A DNA stretch of 38,487 nt, taken from positions 1-38,487 of the forward strand of contig JAQZBU010000015.1 of the NCBI GenBank assembly GCA_029237735.1, in the 5' to 3' direction. The stretch comes from Ramlibacter sp. GTDB taxonomy: Bacteria > Pseudomonadota > Gammaproteobacteria > Burkholderiales > Burkholderiaceae_C. Position numbers and translations under genes: made by a program. Positions 21,576 through 29,840 of the stretch are shown here, piece by piece. How positions within the stretch are numbered: position 1 is the first letter of the stretch; every line of letters starts with the position of its first letter. The notes under the pieces were generated by a model, which had not been told where the DNA came from, searched no databases, and saw only the letters and a program-made list of their open reading frames with translations.

Positions 21576-22613
21576 TCAGCCCGCGGCGACGCCACGCAGT
21601 TGCCTGTTCAACGCACCGAACCGGCGCCTGTATTGCGCCGGCGTGAGGGCCACCTTGCGGCGAAAGAGCCGCCCGAAGAAGCTGGCGTCTTGATAGCCCA
21701 CCTCCACTGCAACGGCCTCCACGGGGAGGTCCGTGGATTCAAGCATCTGCTTGGCTTCCTCCAGGCGCAGTGTGTGGATGTATTCGATGGGGCTCATGCC
21801 CGTCGCGATCGTGAAGCGCCGCTTGAAGGTGCGCTCCGGCACGCCTGACATCGCCACGAGCTGCGCCACGGGCGATTCCCCGCGATAGTTGGATGCCGCC
21901 CAGAGCTGGCATCGCGCCACCAGCGGATCTTCGGCTCGCGCGCCCCGGGTCAGCGACGCGTGGGCGAGGGCGCTGGTTTCGTTCAGGTCGAACAAGTACA
22001 CGCGCGCAACCTGCATGGCTTCCTCGGGCGACGCAAAACGCGCGATCAGGGCCAGCGCGAGCATGTGCCAGGCGACACCACTGCCCGCCATCAACAGCCG
22101 CTGCTCGGGTCCGGCGACGACCAGGCCGCGCTCCGCCTGCCACCGCGTGCGGGGATACTCGCGGGCGAGCAGGTCGCAGTACGCCCAATGTGACGTGGCA
22201 TCGTGCCCATCCAGCAGGCCCGTCCGGGCAAGTAGCAGGGCGCCCGAACACGACGAGCAGAGCGTTGCGCCCGCCTCCCAGGCCGCGCGCATCCATTGAA
22301 CCTCGGCTTCGTACATATCGCCCACCGGCGCCCCCGGCGGGATCAGCAGGTCGGTGACGCACACGATGTCGGGCCGCGGGCAATCCGCGAAACTCGCGTC
22401 CGGCGTGATGCGAACGCCGTTGCCCGCCTCGAACGGCAGGCCGTCGCGGCTCACCACCAGGGGACGAAATGGCGACGGGACGTCCCGGTTGCCATGCAGC
22501 ATCTGCCAGTCGCGCCGGGTGCCGGCCAGCGCGTCGTAGAACCCGTACAGCGTGGCCGCGGTGACTGCGTGGGTTCCCAGCAGCGCGACCGTAATGGGCT
22601 TTTTGGCGGGCAT
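21576..22613 (-). CDS. GlxA-family AraC transcriptional regulator
   Basis: A 345-aa regulator with an N-terminal DJ-1/PfpI (class I glutamine amidotransferase-like) domain (about residues 1-195; CSSCSGALLLARTGLLDG is the nucleophile-elbow region) and a C-terminal AraC helix-turn-helix (about 240-340; SGVPERTFKRRFTIATGMSP and VGYQDASFFGRLFRR). Such proteins usually activate a divergent or nearby gene in response to a small molecule. The ATG at 22613 is chosen because the homologous domain starts at KKPITVALLGTHAV; the longer frame runs through the divergent gene. A 100-bp divergent gap separates it from the TPR gene, which is the likeliest target. The ligand is unknown. Confidence 0.9.
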   Translation of the reverse strand: MPAKKPITVALLGTHAVTAATLYGFYDALAGTRRDWQMLHGNRDVPSPFRPLVVSRDGLPFEAGNGVRITPDASFADCPRPDIVCVTDLLIPPGAPVGDMYEAEVQWMRAAWEAGATLCSSCSGALLLARTGLLDGHDATSHWAYCDLLAREYPRTRWQAERGLVVAGPEQRLLMAGSGVAWHMLALALIARFASPEEAMQVARVYLFDLNETSALAHASLTRGARAEDPLVARCQLWAASNYRGESPVAQLVAMSGVPERTFKRRFTIATGMSPIEYIHTLRLEEAKQMLESTDLPVEAVAVEVGYQDASFFGRLFRRKVALTPAQYRRRFGALNRQLRGVAAG

Positions 22614-22713
22614 TGGCACGTTCGTCCGTTTGGTTGCACAAATGACTTTAGTGGATTGTGGACACTGCGGCCAGACTTGCACCCTGTTCAACACCCCACC
22701 AAGGAGCGAAATC

Positions 22714-24048
22714 ATGAACCTGATGGATGCAACCGGCCACCGCGTCTCGGGCGCCACGAGCCGCAGCCTCGAGCACTTCGAGCAGGCCTCACGCGAACTG
22801 CTGTGCATGGTCGACGACCCGGCCGCGACGGTGGACCGCGCCTTGGCGGAAAGTCCCGAAATGACCATGGCCCATGTGCTGAAGGCGTGGCTTCACCTGC
22901 TGGGCACGGAGCCGTCGGGCGTGCCGGTAGCGCTCGCGAGCTGTGAAGCCGCGGCCCGGTTACCGGCGGATGACCGGGAAGAGCGGCACCTCGCAGCGGC
23001 GAACGCCCTGGCGCACGGCCGCTGGCGAGAGGCCGGCTTGCGCCTGGAAGACCTGAGCGCGCGCTACCCGCGCGACACGCTCGCGCTGCAAGCGGGGCAC
23101 CAGATCGATTTCTTCCGTGGCGACTCGCGCATGCTGCGCGACCGCATCGCCCGCGCGCTGCCCGCGTGGGATCGGACGATTCCCGGCTGGCACGCCGTGC
23201 TGGGCATGTACGCCTTCGGGCTGGAGGAAACCGGCGACTACACGCAGGCCGAGGCTCACGGCCGGGCTAGCGTGGAAATGGAGCCCCGCGACAGCTGGGC
23301 ATGGCACGCGGTCGCGCATGTGCACGAGATGCGCAATGCACCGCGCGAGGGGATTGCATGGCTTTCTCCCAGCCGGCAAACCTGGTCTGCGGGCAGCTTC
23401 CTGGGCACGCACAACACCTGGCACCTCGCCTTGTTCGAGCTCGAACTCGACGAGCATGACCAAGCCTTGCGCCTGTACGACGAAGCCGTCGGTGGCACCG
23501 GATCGTCCGTGGTGCTGGACTTGATCGACGCGAGCGCCATGCTGTGGCGCCTGCGACTGCGCGGCGTCGACGTGGGCAGGCGCTGGGACAGCATCGCTGA
23601 TCGCTGGGCCGCCGTCCTGGCGGGCGGGGGCGCCGGGCAGTACGCGTTCAACGACGTGCACGCGATGCTTGCCTACGTCGGCGCCGATCGCGCGGCTGCG
23701 CAAGGTGAACTGCTCAAGGCGATGGAAGACACCGCGCGCGAAAGCGCCGACAACGGCGAATTCACGCGGGACGTCGGCTTGCCGGTCGCACGCGCGATCC
23801 ATGCGCTCGGTGCCGGCGATGCCGCGCGCGCGGTCACGCTGCTGCGCCCGGTGCGCAGCCAGGCTAACCGTTTCGGCGGCAGCCATGCACAACGCGACCT
23901 GATCGACCTGACGCTGATCGACGCGGCCCAGCGCGCCGGCGACCAGCCGCTGGCCGCGGCCCTGGCGGCCGAGCGCGCCGCGTTGCGGCCGCACAGCCCC
24001 CTGGCCCAGCGGCTCACCCAGCGGTTGCGCGTCGGCGGCATGGCTTGA
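22714..24048 (+). CDS. TTC38-like tetratricopeptide repeat protein
   Basis: A 444-aa soluble protein with no signal peptide. It resembles the tetratricopeptide repeat protein 38 family: HVLKAWLHLLGTEPSG, a GWHAVLGMYAFGLEETGDYTQAE segment (in parts GWHAVLGMYAFGLEET and GDYTQAE), SWAWHAVAHVHEM, and GTHNTWHLALFELELDEHDQA near the middle are family-like blocks. Its biochemical role is unknown. The ATG at 22714 has AAGGAG seven bases upstream, so the longer frame is rejected. It is divergent from a GlxA-type regulator and 20 bases ahead of the MetC-like gene. Confidence 0.87.
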   Translation: MNLMDATGHRVSGATSRSLEHFEQASRELLCMVDDPAATVDRALAESPEMTMAHVLKAWLHLLGTEPSGVPVALASCEAAARLPADDREERHLAAANALAHGRWREAGLRLEDLSARYPRDTLALQAGHQIDFFRGDSRMLRDRIARALPAWDRTIPGWHAVLGMYAFGLEETGDYTQAEAHGRASVEMEPRDSWAWHAVAHVHEMRNAPREGIAWLSPSRQTWSAGSFLGTHNTWHLALFELELDEHDQALRLYDEAVGGTGSSVVLDLIDASAMLWRLRLRGVDVGRRWDSIADRWAAVLAGGGAGQYAFNDVHAMLAYVGADRAAAQGELLKAMEDTARESADNGEFTRDVGLPVARAIHALGAGDAARAVTLLRPVRSQANRFGGSHAQRDLIDLTLIDAAQRAGDQPLAAALAAERAALRPHSPLAQRLTQRLRVGGMA

Positions 24049-24068
24049 GGGCGCGCTAACATGGGTGG

Positions 24069-25274
24069 ATGAGTAAACCGATTACCGATCTCATCCACCA
24101 TCCGTACACGCCGCCTGCGGGCTTCAGGGCCCCGCAGCCCGGCGTGTTCAAAGCGTCGACCGTCATCTTCCCCAACGTCGCCGCGATGCGCGCGCGCGAC
24201 TGGAAGCAAAAGATCGGCTACACCTACGGGCTCCACGGCACGCCCACCACCTTCACGCTGGAGGAACGAATCGCGTCGCTGGAAGGCGGCAAGCATTGCA
24301 TCCTCGTGCCCAGCGGCTTGGCGGCCATCGCGAACGTCTCCATGGCGCTGCTCATGAGCGGCGATGAAGTCCTGATCCCCGACAACGCCTACGGGCCCAA
24401 CAAGGCATTGGCAGATGGCGAGCTGAAGAACTGGGGCATCACCCACCAGCTCTACGATCCGATGAACCCGGCCGACCTGCAGGCGCGCATCGGGCCAAAG
24501 ACGAAACTGGTGTGGCTGGAAGCGCCGGGCTCGGTCAGCATGGAGTTCGTTCCGTTGCCCGAGCTCGCGGCCATCTGCCGCGAGCGCGGCGTGACCACGG
24601 CGCTCGACAGTACCTGGAGCGGCGGCATCGCGTTCAACGGATTCGAGGCAGGCGCCGATATTGTGGTGCATGCACTCACCAAATATCCCAGCGGTGGCGG
24701 CGACGTGCTAATGGGCGCCGTCGTCACGCGCGATGACAAGCTGCATCTTGCAATGAAGCTCACGCACATGCGCCTGGGTTGGGGCGTCGGCGTCAACGAT
24801 GTCGAGGCCATCCTGCGCTCGTTGCCCAGCGTGGCGCTGCGCTACCACGCCCATGACAAGGCGGCGCGGGAGCTGGCCGCGTGGCTGCAGGCGCGACCGG
24901 AGATCTCGCAGCTGTTGCATCCGGCCTTCGAAGGCTCGCCCGGCCACCACCATTGGCAGGCGCTGTGCGGCGGCAACGGCGGCTCCGGCCCCGACGCCGG
25001 CGGCGCCGCAGCAGGCCTGTTCTCGGTCGTTTTCGACGAGCGGTTCAGTACTGCCCAGGTGGACAGGTTCTGTGACGCCTTGAAACTTTTCAAGCTCGGC
25101 TATTCATGGGGCGGGCCGGTGAGCCTCGTCGTCCCGTACGACATCGCGTCGATGCGCAGCGCCCGCCTCGGGCCTTGCCCGTACAAAGGTGTGCTTGTGC
25201 GCTTTTCCGTGGGGCTGGAGGCGATGGAAGACCTGCTGGCTGACCTGGAACAGGCGTTAACCGCTTTGGGCTAG
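24069..25274 (+). CDS. metC: Cystathionine beta-lyase MetC-like PLP enzyme
   Basis: Cys/Met-metabolism PLP-dependent lyase, 401 aa. Landmarks: YTYGLHGTPTT near residue 55, EGGKHCILVPSGLAAI, the PLP-phosphate region, DSTWSGGIAF (where many homologues read D-N-T-W-A/S) and HALTKYPSGGGDVLMG with the PLP lysine at residue 205. Between PGHHHWQAL and AGLFSVVF there is a Gly-rich insertion of about a dozen residues (GGNGGSGPDAGGAA), longer than I recall in the family. Expected reaction: cystathionine to homocysteine, pyruvate and ammonia; a gamma-lyase role cannot be excluded. The ATG at 24069 follows the TPR gene by 20 bases. Confidence 0.88.
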   Translation: MSKPITDLIHHPYTPPAGFRAPQPGVFKASTVIFPNVAAMRARDWKQKIGYTYGLHGTPTTFTLEERIASLEGGKHCILVPSGLAAIANVSMALLMSGDEVLIPDNAYGPNKALADGELKNWGITHQLYDPMNPADLQARIGPKTKLVWLEAPGSVSMEFVPLPELAAICRERGVTTALDSTWSGGIAFNGFEAGADIVVHALTKYPSGGGDVLMGAVVTRDDKLHLAMKLTHMRLGWGVGVNDVEAILRSLPSVALRYHAHDKAARELAAWLQARPEISQLLHPAFEGSPGHHHWQALCGGNGGSGPDAGGAAAGLFSVVFDERFSTAQVDRFCDALKLFKLGYSWGGPVSLVVPYDIASMRSARLGPCPYKGVLVRFSVGLEAMEDLLADLEQALTALG

Positions 25275-25342
25275 CCCCCGGTTCCCGACCAGTCCTTTTA
25301 TCGCTTACATTGGCCCCATCGACAGCTAGAAACGGAACCCCT

Positions 25343-25528
25343 GTGGCCACACCCAATTACGGATACGAGAAGCGGCAGAAAGAGCTGGCCAAGAAGCGCA
25401 AGAAAGAAGACAAGCTCAAGGCCAAGGCCGAGCGCAAGCAAGGCGAGGGCGGGCCGGGCGAGGGCGATGCCGGCTCGGACCAGGGTAGCGAGCCCGGCCA
25501 GCCCCCGGGAACTCCTTCGCGGGCTTGA
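25343..25528 (+). CDS. Small Lys-rich basic protein of unknown function
   Basis: A 61-aa protein with GTG start at 25343. The N-terminus (ATPNYGYEKRQKELAKKRKKE) has about a dozen Lys/Arg and probably forms a charged helix; the second half is Gly/Pro/Glu-rich and disordered. I recall similar short proteins starting with a PNYGYEKRQ motif in Comamonadaceae, but no function is known to me. TTACAT/TACATT at about 25305-25311 may be its -10 region. The TGA stop is within one arm of a hairpin shared with mnmH. It is too short and biased for a confident homology call without a search. Confidence 0.7.
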   Translation: MATPNYGYEKRQKELAKKRKKEDKLKAKAERKQGEGGPGEGDAGSDQGSEPGQPPGTPSRA

Positions 25529-25542
25529 CGCCTCGTCAAGCC
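25522..25542. terminator. Bidirectional hairpin spanning two convergent stop codons
   Basis: GGCTTGACG (25522-25530) pairs perfectly with CGTCAAGCC (25534-25542) around loop CCT. The left arm holds the TGA of the small Lys-rich gene (25526-25528), and the right arm holds the TCA that is the mnmH stop on the other strand (25536-25538). Only short T-runs follow, so efficiency is uncertain, but the position fits a shared terminator. Confidence 0.55.
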
Positions 25543-26600
25543 GTTTCGTCCCGCAGGATCCTCGCAGCCAGCTCCCCCATCGCGCTCATCGAACGATCGG
25601 CTGGCGCGATCGGCTTCGCTTTAGCATAGCCGGCGAAGTTGCGCGCGATCGAGGCCGCATAGCCGGGGTCATAGTGCTGCAGAAGCAACTCGCGCACCAC
25701 CGCTTCCGTTTCACCCGCGGCCACCTGTGCCTGCCAGCCCTGCACCACGGATTTCCCCCGCAGCTCGGTCAACGCGCTGAGCCGCTCGCAAAACAGCGCC
25801 TGGTCGTGCACGAAGAAGTCGTAGTCTTCCAGCAGCAGTGCCACCCGCTCGTCGTCGGGCAGGTCCAGCCGCAGGCACGGGCTGGCGCGCATGCGCTCGA
25901 TCAGGGATTCCGGCACCGTCAGGTTGCCGACCTTCTTGCTTTCGCTCTCGACGTACACCGGCCGCGCGGCGTTGAAGCGGCGTAGCGCGTCCCACACCAG
26001 CGTGTCGAAGCGCTTTTGTGTGGGCTGCGGTTGTCCGGGGATCATGCCCAACACGGAGCTGCGGTGGCTGGCGAGTGCCTCCAGGTCCAGCACCTGCGCG
26101 CCTGCTTGCGCCAGCGCGTGCAGCAGGCGCGTCTTGCCGGAGCCGGTGGGCCCGCACACCACGCGGTAATCGTAGCGGGCCGCAAGTTCCGGCAGGGCCG
26201 CCAGCACGCCGGTGCGGAAGGCCTTGTAGCCGCCCTCGATCACGCTGACCTTGAAACCGATCTGGCCCAACACCAGCGCGAGCGAGCCGCTGCGCTTGCC
26301 TCCGCGCCAGCAATAGACCAGGGGCTGCCAGGTGCGCGGCTTATCGATCACGTCACGGTCGATGTGGCGCGCGATGTTGGCCGCGACCAGGGCCGCCCCG
26401 CGCTTTTGCGCCTCGAATGGGCTCACCTGCGCGTACAGGGTGCCGACCAGCTTGCGCTCTTCGTTGTTCAGGGACGGCCAGTTCAGCGCGCCCGGCAGGT
26501 GGTCCAGCGCGTACTCGTCTTCGCTGCGGGCGTCGATGATGGCGCTGAACTCATCCAGCCGTGCAATGGCGTCGGCTGCGGGGACGGCCTGGACGCTCAC
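25536..26600 (-). CDS. mnmH: tRNA 2-selenouridine synthase MnmH (SelU)
   Basis: MnmH geranylates and then selenates 2-thiouridine at wobble position 34 of some tRNAs. The 354-aa product has an N-terminal rhodanese domain with VYCWRGGKRSGS, catalytic Cys at residue 97 as in E. coli SelU, followed by a P-loop domain with GPTGSGKT (150-157). Length matches the family. The start is GTG at 26598-26600, overlapping the TGA of the upstream esterase gene by the GTGA arrangement, so translation is probably coupled. Activity requires selenophosphate from SelD, which is not in the window. Confidence 0.95.
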   Translation of the reverse strand: MSVQAVPAADAIARLDEFSAIIDARSEDEYALDHLPGALNWPSLNNEERKLVGTLYAQVSPFEAQKRGAALVAANIARHIDRDVIDKPRTWQPLVYCWRGGKRSGSLALVLGQIGFKVSVIEGGYKAFRTGVLAALPELAARYDYRVVCGPTGSGKTRLLHALAQAGAQVLDLEALASHRSSVLGMIPGQPQPTQKRFDTLVWDALRRFNAARPVYVESESKKVGNLTVPESLIERMRASPCLRLDLPDDERVALLLEDYDFFVHDQALFCERLSALTELRGKSVVQGWQAQVAAGETEAVVRELLLQHYDPGYAASIARNFAGYAKAKPIAPADRSMSAMGELAARILRDETA

Positions 26601-27280
26601 GAGCCGGCGATCCCCGCCGGCGCGGGCGCGGGCAGCAGCTTCTTCAACTCCGGCCAGATGTTGTCGAGGATGAGCGGTTGTGCGGCCTCGGTGGGATGGA
26701 TGCGGTCCGCCTGAAACAGCCGCAGTGCGTCGGCGCCGTCGGCGACGCCCTTGAGCATGAACGGCACGAGGGCAGTCTTGTGCGATTTGGCGACCGACTG
26801 GTACAGGCCCGCGAAACGGTTGGCGTAGTCAGTCCCGTAGTTGGGCGGCACCTGGATACCCACCAACAACACCCGGGCGCGGGCCTTCTGCGCCGTTTCG
26901 GTCATGTGCGCCAGGTTCTCCTCGGTCAGCGCCAGCGGCAGGCCGCGCAGGGCATCGTTTCCGCCCAGTTCGAGCACCACGACGTCCGGTTTGTGCTGCG
27001 CAAGGATGGCGGGCAGGCGAGAGCGCCCACCAGATGTCGTGTCCCCGCTGATGCTGGCATTGACGACGCGGGCGGGGATCTTCTGTGCAGCCAGGCGTTT
27101 TTCCAACAGGGCCACCCACCCGGTGCCGCGCTTCAGGCCATACTCGGCAGAAAGCGAGTCGCCGACGACCAGGATCGTCCTGGGCGGGGGCGACGCAGGT
27201 GCGGCCATCGCCGGCAAGGCATAACAGCCGGCTAACGCGGCCGCGATAAAGTGGCGGCGACTCAACCATTCAGCAAACAT
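26597..27280 (-). CDS. tesA: TesA-like SGNH arylesterase/lysophospholipase
   Basis: SGNH hydrolase of the TesA (acyl-CoA thioesterase I / lysophospholipase L1) type, about 227 aa. The catalytic Ser is in GDSLS (Ser42), with GGND and DRIHPTEA carrying the other catalytic residues. The N-terminus reads LSRRHFIAAALAGCYALPAMA: a twin-arginine-like SRRHF motif followed by a hydrophobic stretch, with both a lipobox-like LAGC and an AMA cleavage site. Export by Tat, and perhaps lipidation, is therefore possible but not proved. The ATG at 27280 overlaps the start of the divergent ABC ATPase; MMGSD (27295) is an alternative. It is followed by mnmH. Confidence 0.9.
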   Translation of the reverse strand: MFAEWLSRRHFIAAALAGCYALPAMAAPASPPPRTILVVGDSLSAEYGLKRGTGWVALLEKRLAAQKIPARVVNASISGDTTSGGRSRLPAILAQHKPDVVVLELGGNDALRGLPLALTEENLAHMTETAQKARARVLLVGIQVPPNYGTDYANRFAGLYQSVAKSHKTALVPFMLKGVADGADALRLFQADRIHPTEAAQPLILDNIWPELKKLLPAPAPAGIAGS

Positions 27281-27980
27281 GTCCGATCCCATCATTTCCG
27301 TCGAGCACGTTCACAAGTCGGTCACCGACTCGACGGGCACGCTCGACATTTTGCGCGATATCGATTTCACGCTGGCCCCGAAGGAGACAGCGGCCATCGT
27401 CGGCGCCTCCGGTTCGGGAAAAAGCACGCTGCTTTCCATCATTGCCGGGCTGGACACCCCCACCAAAGGCACCGTGCGGCTGGCCGGCGAAGACCTCTTC
27501 GCAATGGACGAGGATGAGCGGGCGGCGCTGCGCTCGCGCAAGGTTGGCTTCGTATTCCAGAGCTTCCAGCTGCTGGGCAATCTCACCGCCCTGGAGAACG
27601 TGATGCTCCCGCTGGAGCTCGCGGGCCGGAAAGACTCGCGCAAGGCCGCGACGGAGATGATGGCCCGGGTCGGCCTGGCGCAGCGACTGGGCCACTATCC
27701 GCGCGTGCTCTCCGGCGGCGAGCAGCAGCGCGTAGCACTGGCGCGTGCCTTCGTGGTCCAGCCGGCCGTGCTGCTGGCCGACGAGCCCACGGGCAGCCTG
27801 GATTTCGCGACCGGCGAGACCGTGATGGCGCTGATGTTCGACCTGAACCGCGAGCAGGGCACGACGCTGGTGCTGGTGACGCATGACCGCGCCATCGCCA
27901 CCCGCTGCGAGCGGCGCATCACCATCGAAGCGGGCCGCATCGTGCCCGAGCTTGCTTCGGCAGCTGCAACGCTCGCCTGA
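27279..27980 (+). CDS. ABC transporter ATP-binding protein, YbbA/LolD-like
   Basis: A 233-aa ATPase of the MacB/LolD group. Walker A is GASGSGKST (residues 42-50), the Q-loop is [20 protein letters not shown] (in part [10 protein letters not shown]), the signature is [15 protein letters not shown], and Walker B is [12 protein letters not shown]. In E. coli tesA is likewise divergent from ybbA, which is followed by the permease ybbP; here the next gene is rlmB and no permease is found in the window. The ATG at 27279 and the esterase ATG share CATG (27278-27281). Its membrane partner must be elsewhere or absent. Confidence 0.92.
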   Translation: MSDPIISVEHVHKSVTDSTGTLDILRDIDFTLAPKETAAIVGASGSGKSTLLSIIAGLDTPTKGTVRLAGEDLFAMDEDERAALRSRKVGFVFQSFQLLGNLTALENVMLPLELAGRKDSRKAATEMMARVGLAQRLGHYPRVLSGGEQQRVALARAFVVQPAVLLADEPTGSLDFATGETVMALMFDLNREQGTTLVLVTHDRAIATRCERRITIEAGRIVPELASAAATLA

Positions 27981-27993
27981 GCATAATCCCCCG

Positions 27994-28728
27994 ATGTCCT
28001 CTCCCAAAGTCCTGTTCGGCTTCCACGCCGTGGGCGTGCGCCTCAAGACCGCTCCCCAATCCGTCATCGAAATCTACGCCGACCCGACCCGCAAGGATGC
28101 CCGTATGCGGCAGTTTCTCGAGCGCGCCAACGAGGCAGGCGCCCGTGTGATCGAGGCGGACGGCATGCGCCTGGCCAAGCTGGCCGGCAGCCACGGCCAT
28201 CAGGGCGTGGCGGCGCGGGTGCAGGCCCTGCCGGCATCGCACTCGCTGGACGACCTGCTGGATGGTATCGAGGGCCCGCCGCTGCTGCTGGTGCTGGACG
28301 GCGTCACCGACCCGCACAACCTCGGCGCCTGCCTTCGCGTGGCCGATGGGGCGGGCGCGCATGCGGTGATAGCGCCAAAGGATCATGCGGCAGGCATCAA
28401 CGCCACCGTGGCGAAAGTCGCGAGCGGGGCGGCCGAAACCATCCCGTACTTCATGGTCACGAACCTGGCCCGCACGCTGGGGGAGCTCAAGGAGCGCAGC
28501 ATCTGGTGCATCGGCACCAGCGACGATGCGCCCAGGACGGTGTACCAGGCCGACCTGAAGGGGCCCGTGGCGCTGGTGCTGGGCGCGGAGGGCGCCGGTA
28601 TGCGCCAGCTGACGCGCAAGACCTGCGACGAGCTGGTGAGCATACCCATGCGCGGCGCCGTGGAAAGCCTGAACGTGTCCGTGGCCAGCGGCGTGTGCCT
28701 TTACGAGGCATTGAGGCAGCGCTCCTGA
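27994..28728 (+). CDS. rlmB: 23S rRNA (guanosine-2251-2'-O)-methyltransferase RlmB
   Basis: SpoU-family (SPOUT) methyltransferase, 244 aa. An N-terminal substrate-binding domain ([15 protein letters not shown]) precedes the knotted catalytic domain with motif 1 [13 protein letters not shown], motif 2 [10 protein letters not shown] and motif 3 [19 protein letters not shown]. The start is ATG 27994, 13 bases after the ATPase stop; the open frame from 27883 is inside that gene. Two bases separate its stop from the flavoprotein start. Confidence 0.93.
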   Translation: MSSPKVLFGFHAVGVRLKTAPQSVIEIYADPTRKDARMRQFLERANEAGARVIEADGMRLAKLAGSHGHQGVAARVQALPASHSLDDLLDGIEGPPLLLVLDGVTDPHNLGACLRVADGAGAHAVIAPKDHAAGINATVAKVASGAAETIPYFMVTNLARTLGELKERSIWCIGTSDDAPRTVYQADLKGPVALVLGAEGAGMRQLTRKTCDELVSIPMRGAVESLNVSVASGVCLYEALRQRS

Positions 28729-28730
28729 CC

Positions 28731-29840
28731 ATGCGCTGCGACCTGCTGGTGGTTGGCGCCAGCTTTGCCGGGCTGGCGTGCGCGCGGGCGGCCGCGCTGG
28801 GCGGCCTGTCCGTCACGGTGCTGGAGAAGAAGGCCAGTGCCGGCGCCAAGCTCCACACCACGGGCATCATCGTCAAGGACGCGGTGGACTCCATCGCCTG
28901 GTTGCGCGATGTGCCGCCGCACCTGGTGCGCCGGGTCGAAGGCGTGCGCCTGTACGCCCCGAATCTGCGGCATGTGGACCTGCATGCCCCCGGCTACTAC
29001 TTCTGGGCCACGGACGCTGCCGGCCTGCTGGACTGGATGGTCGATTCGCTGCGGGGCCTGGGCGTGCAGGTGCGCCTTGGCACGCTGTTCGAAACCGCGC
29101 GGCGAGTGGGTGAGCGCTGGCAGGTGCCGCTCGCGGGCGGGGAAGTGCTGGACGCAGCCTACATTGTCGGCGCGGACGGCCCGCACTCCCGGGTCGCGAA
29201 GGCCCTGGGTTTGTCGTCCAACGAGCACTTCCTTTTTGGCGTGGAGCACGAATATGCCGCGGCCCGAATGGAAGACAACTTCCTGCATTGCTTCATCGAC
29301 CGGCGGCTCGCGCCCGGCTACATCGGCTGGGCGCTGAACGGCGTGAACGTGAGTCAGGTTGGCCTGGCCCGGCGCCTGCCCCCGGCGTCCGGGGGCCCTG
29401 GCGCGCGGCAGGTGCCCATCGCGGCATTCCTTCAGAAAGTTTCGGGCCTCGTCGAGACCGGCGGCGCCGCGCCGCTGGCGGTGCGTGCGGGCATGATCCC
29501 CTGCGGTGGCCTGCTGCCGCGAGTCGCGTGTCCGGGTGCGCTGCTGGTGGGGGATGCGGCCGGGATGGTGTCGCCCGTGACGGCAGGGGGCATCCACACC
29601 GCGCTGCGCCACGGCACGCAGGCCGGGGAGGGCGTGGCGGCGTTCGTGGCCGGGCGTGGCGATGACCCGTCGCAGTGGCTCATCCGGCGGTATCCGCAGT
29701 TCCGCACCAAGCGCGTGCTACGCTGGCTGTTCGACCACGGCCAGAGCGACTGGCTGTTCAACCAGCTGCTGGGCACCAGGGCGATGCGGCGGGCGGCCGA
29801 GCTGATCTACTTCCATCGCAAAGGCGGAGTCGGTCCATGA
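28731..29840 (+). CDS. FAD-dependent oxidoreductase, geranylgeranyl reductase-like
   Basis: A 369-aa flavoprotein. The N-terminal dinucleotide motif reads VVGASFAGLACARAAA (residues 7-22), then VLEKKASAGAKLHTTG. The second FAD motif is LLVGDAAGMVSPVTAGGI, with Asp at residue 275. The layout is that of p-hydroxybenzoate hydroxylase/geranylgeranyl-reductase-like enzymes; the substrate is unknown. It begins two bases after rlmB and its stop overlaps the sirtuin start as ATGA, so it is in the same operon and translationally coupled to the sirtuin. No signal peptide or membrane helix is seen. Confidence 0.85.
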   Translation: MRCDLLVVGASFAGLACARAAALGGLSVTVLEKKASAGAKLHTTGIIVKDAVDSIAWLRDVPPHLVRRVEGVRLYAPNLRHVDLHAPGYYFWATDAAGLLDWMVDSLRGLGVQVRLGTLFETARRVGERWQVPLAGGEVLDAAYIVGADGPHSRVAKALGLSSNEHFLFGVEHEYAAARMEDNFLHCFIDRRLAPGYIGWALNGVNVSQVGLARRLPPASGGPGARQVPIAAFLQKVSGLVETGGAAPLAVRAGMIPCGGLLPRVACPGALLVGDAAGMVSPVTAGGIHTALRHGTQAGEGVAAFVAGRGDDPSQWLIRRYPQFRTKRVLRWLFDHGQSDWLFNQLLGTRAMRRAAELIYFHRKGGVGP

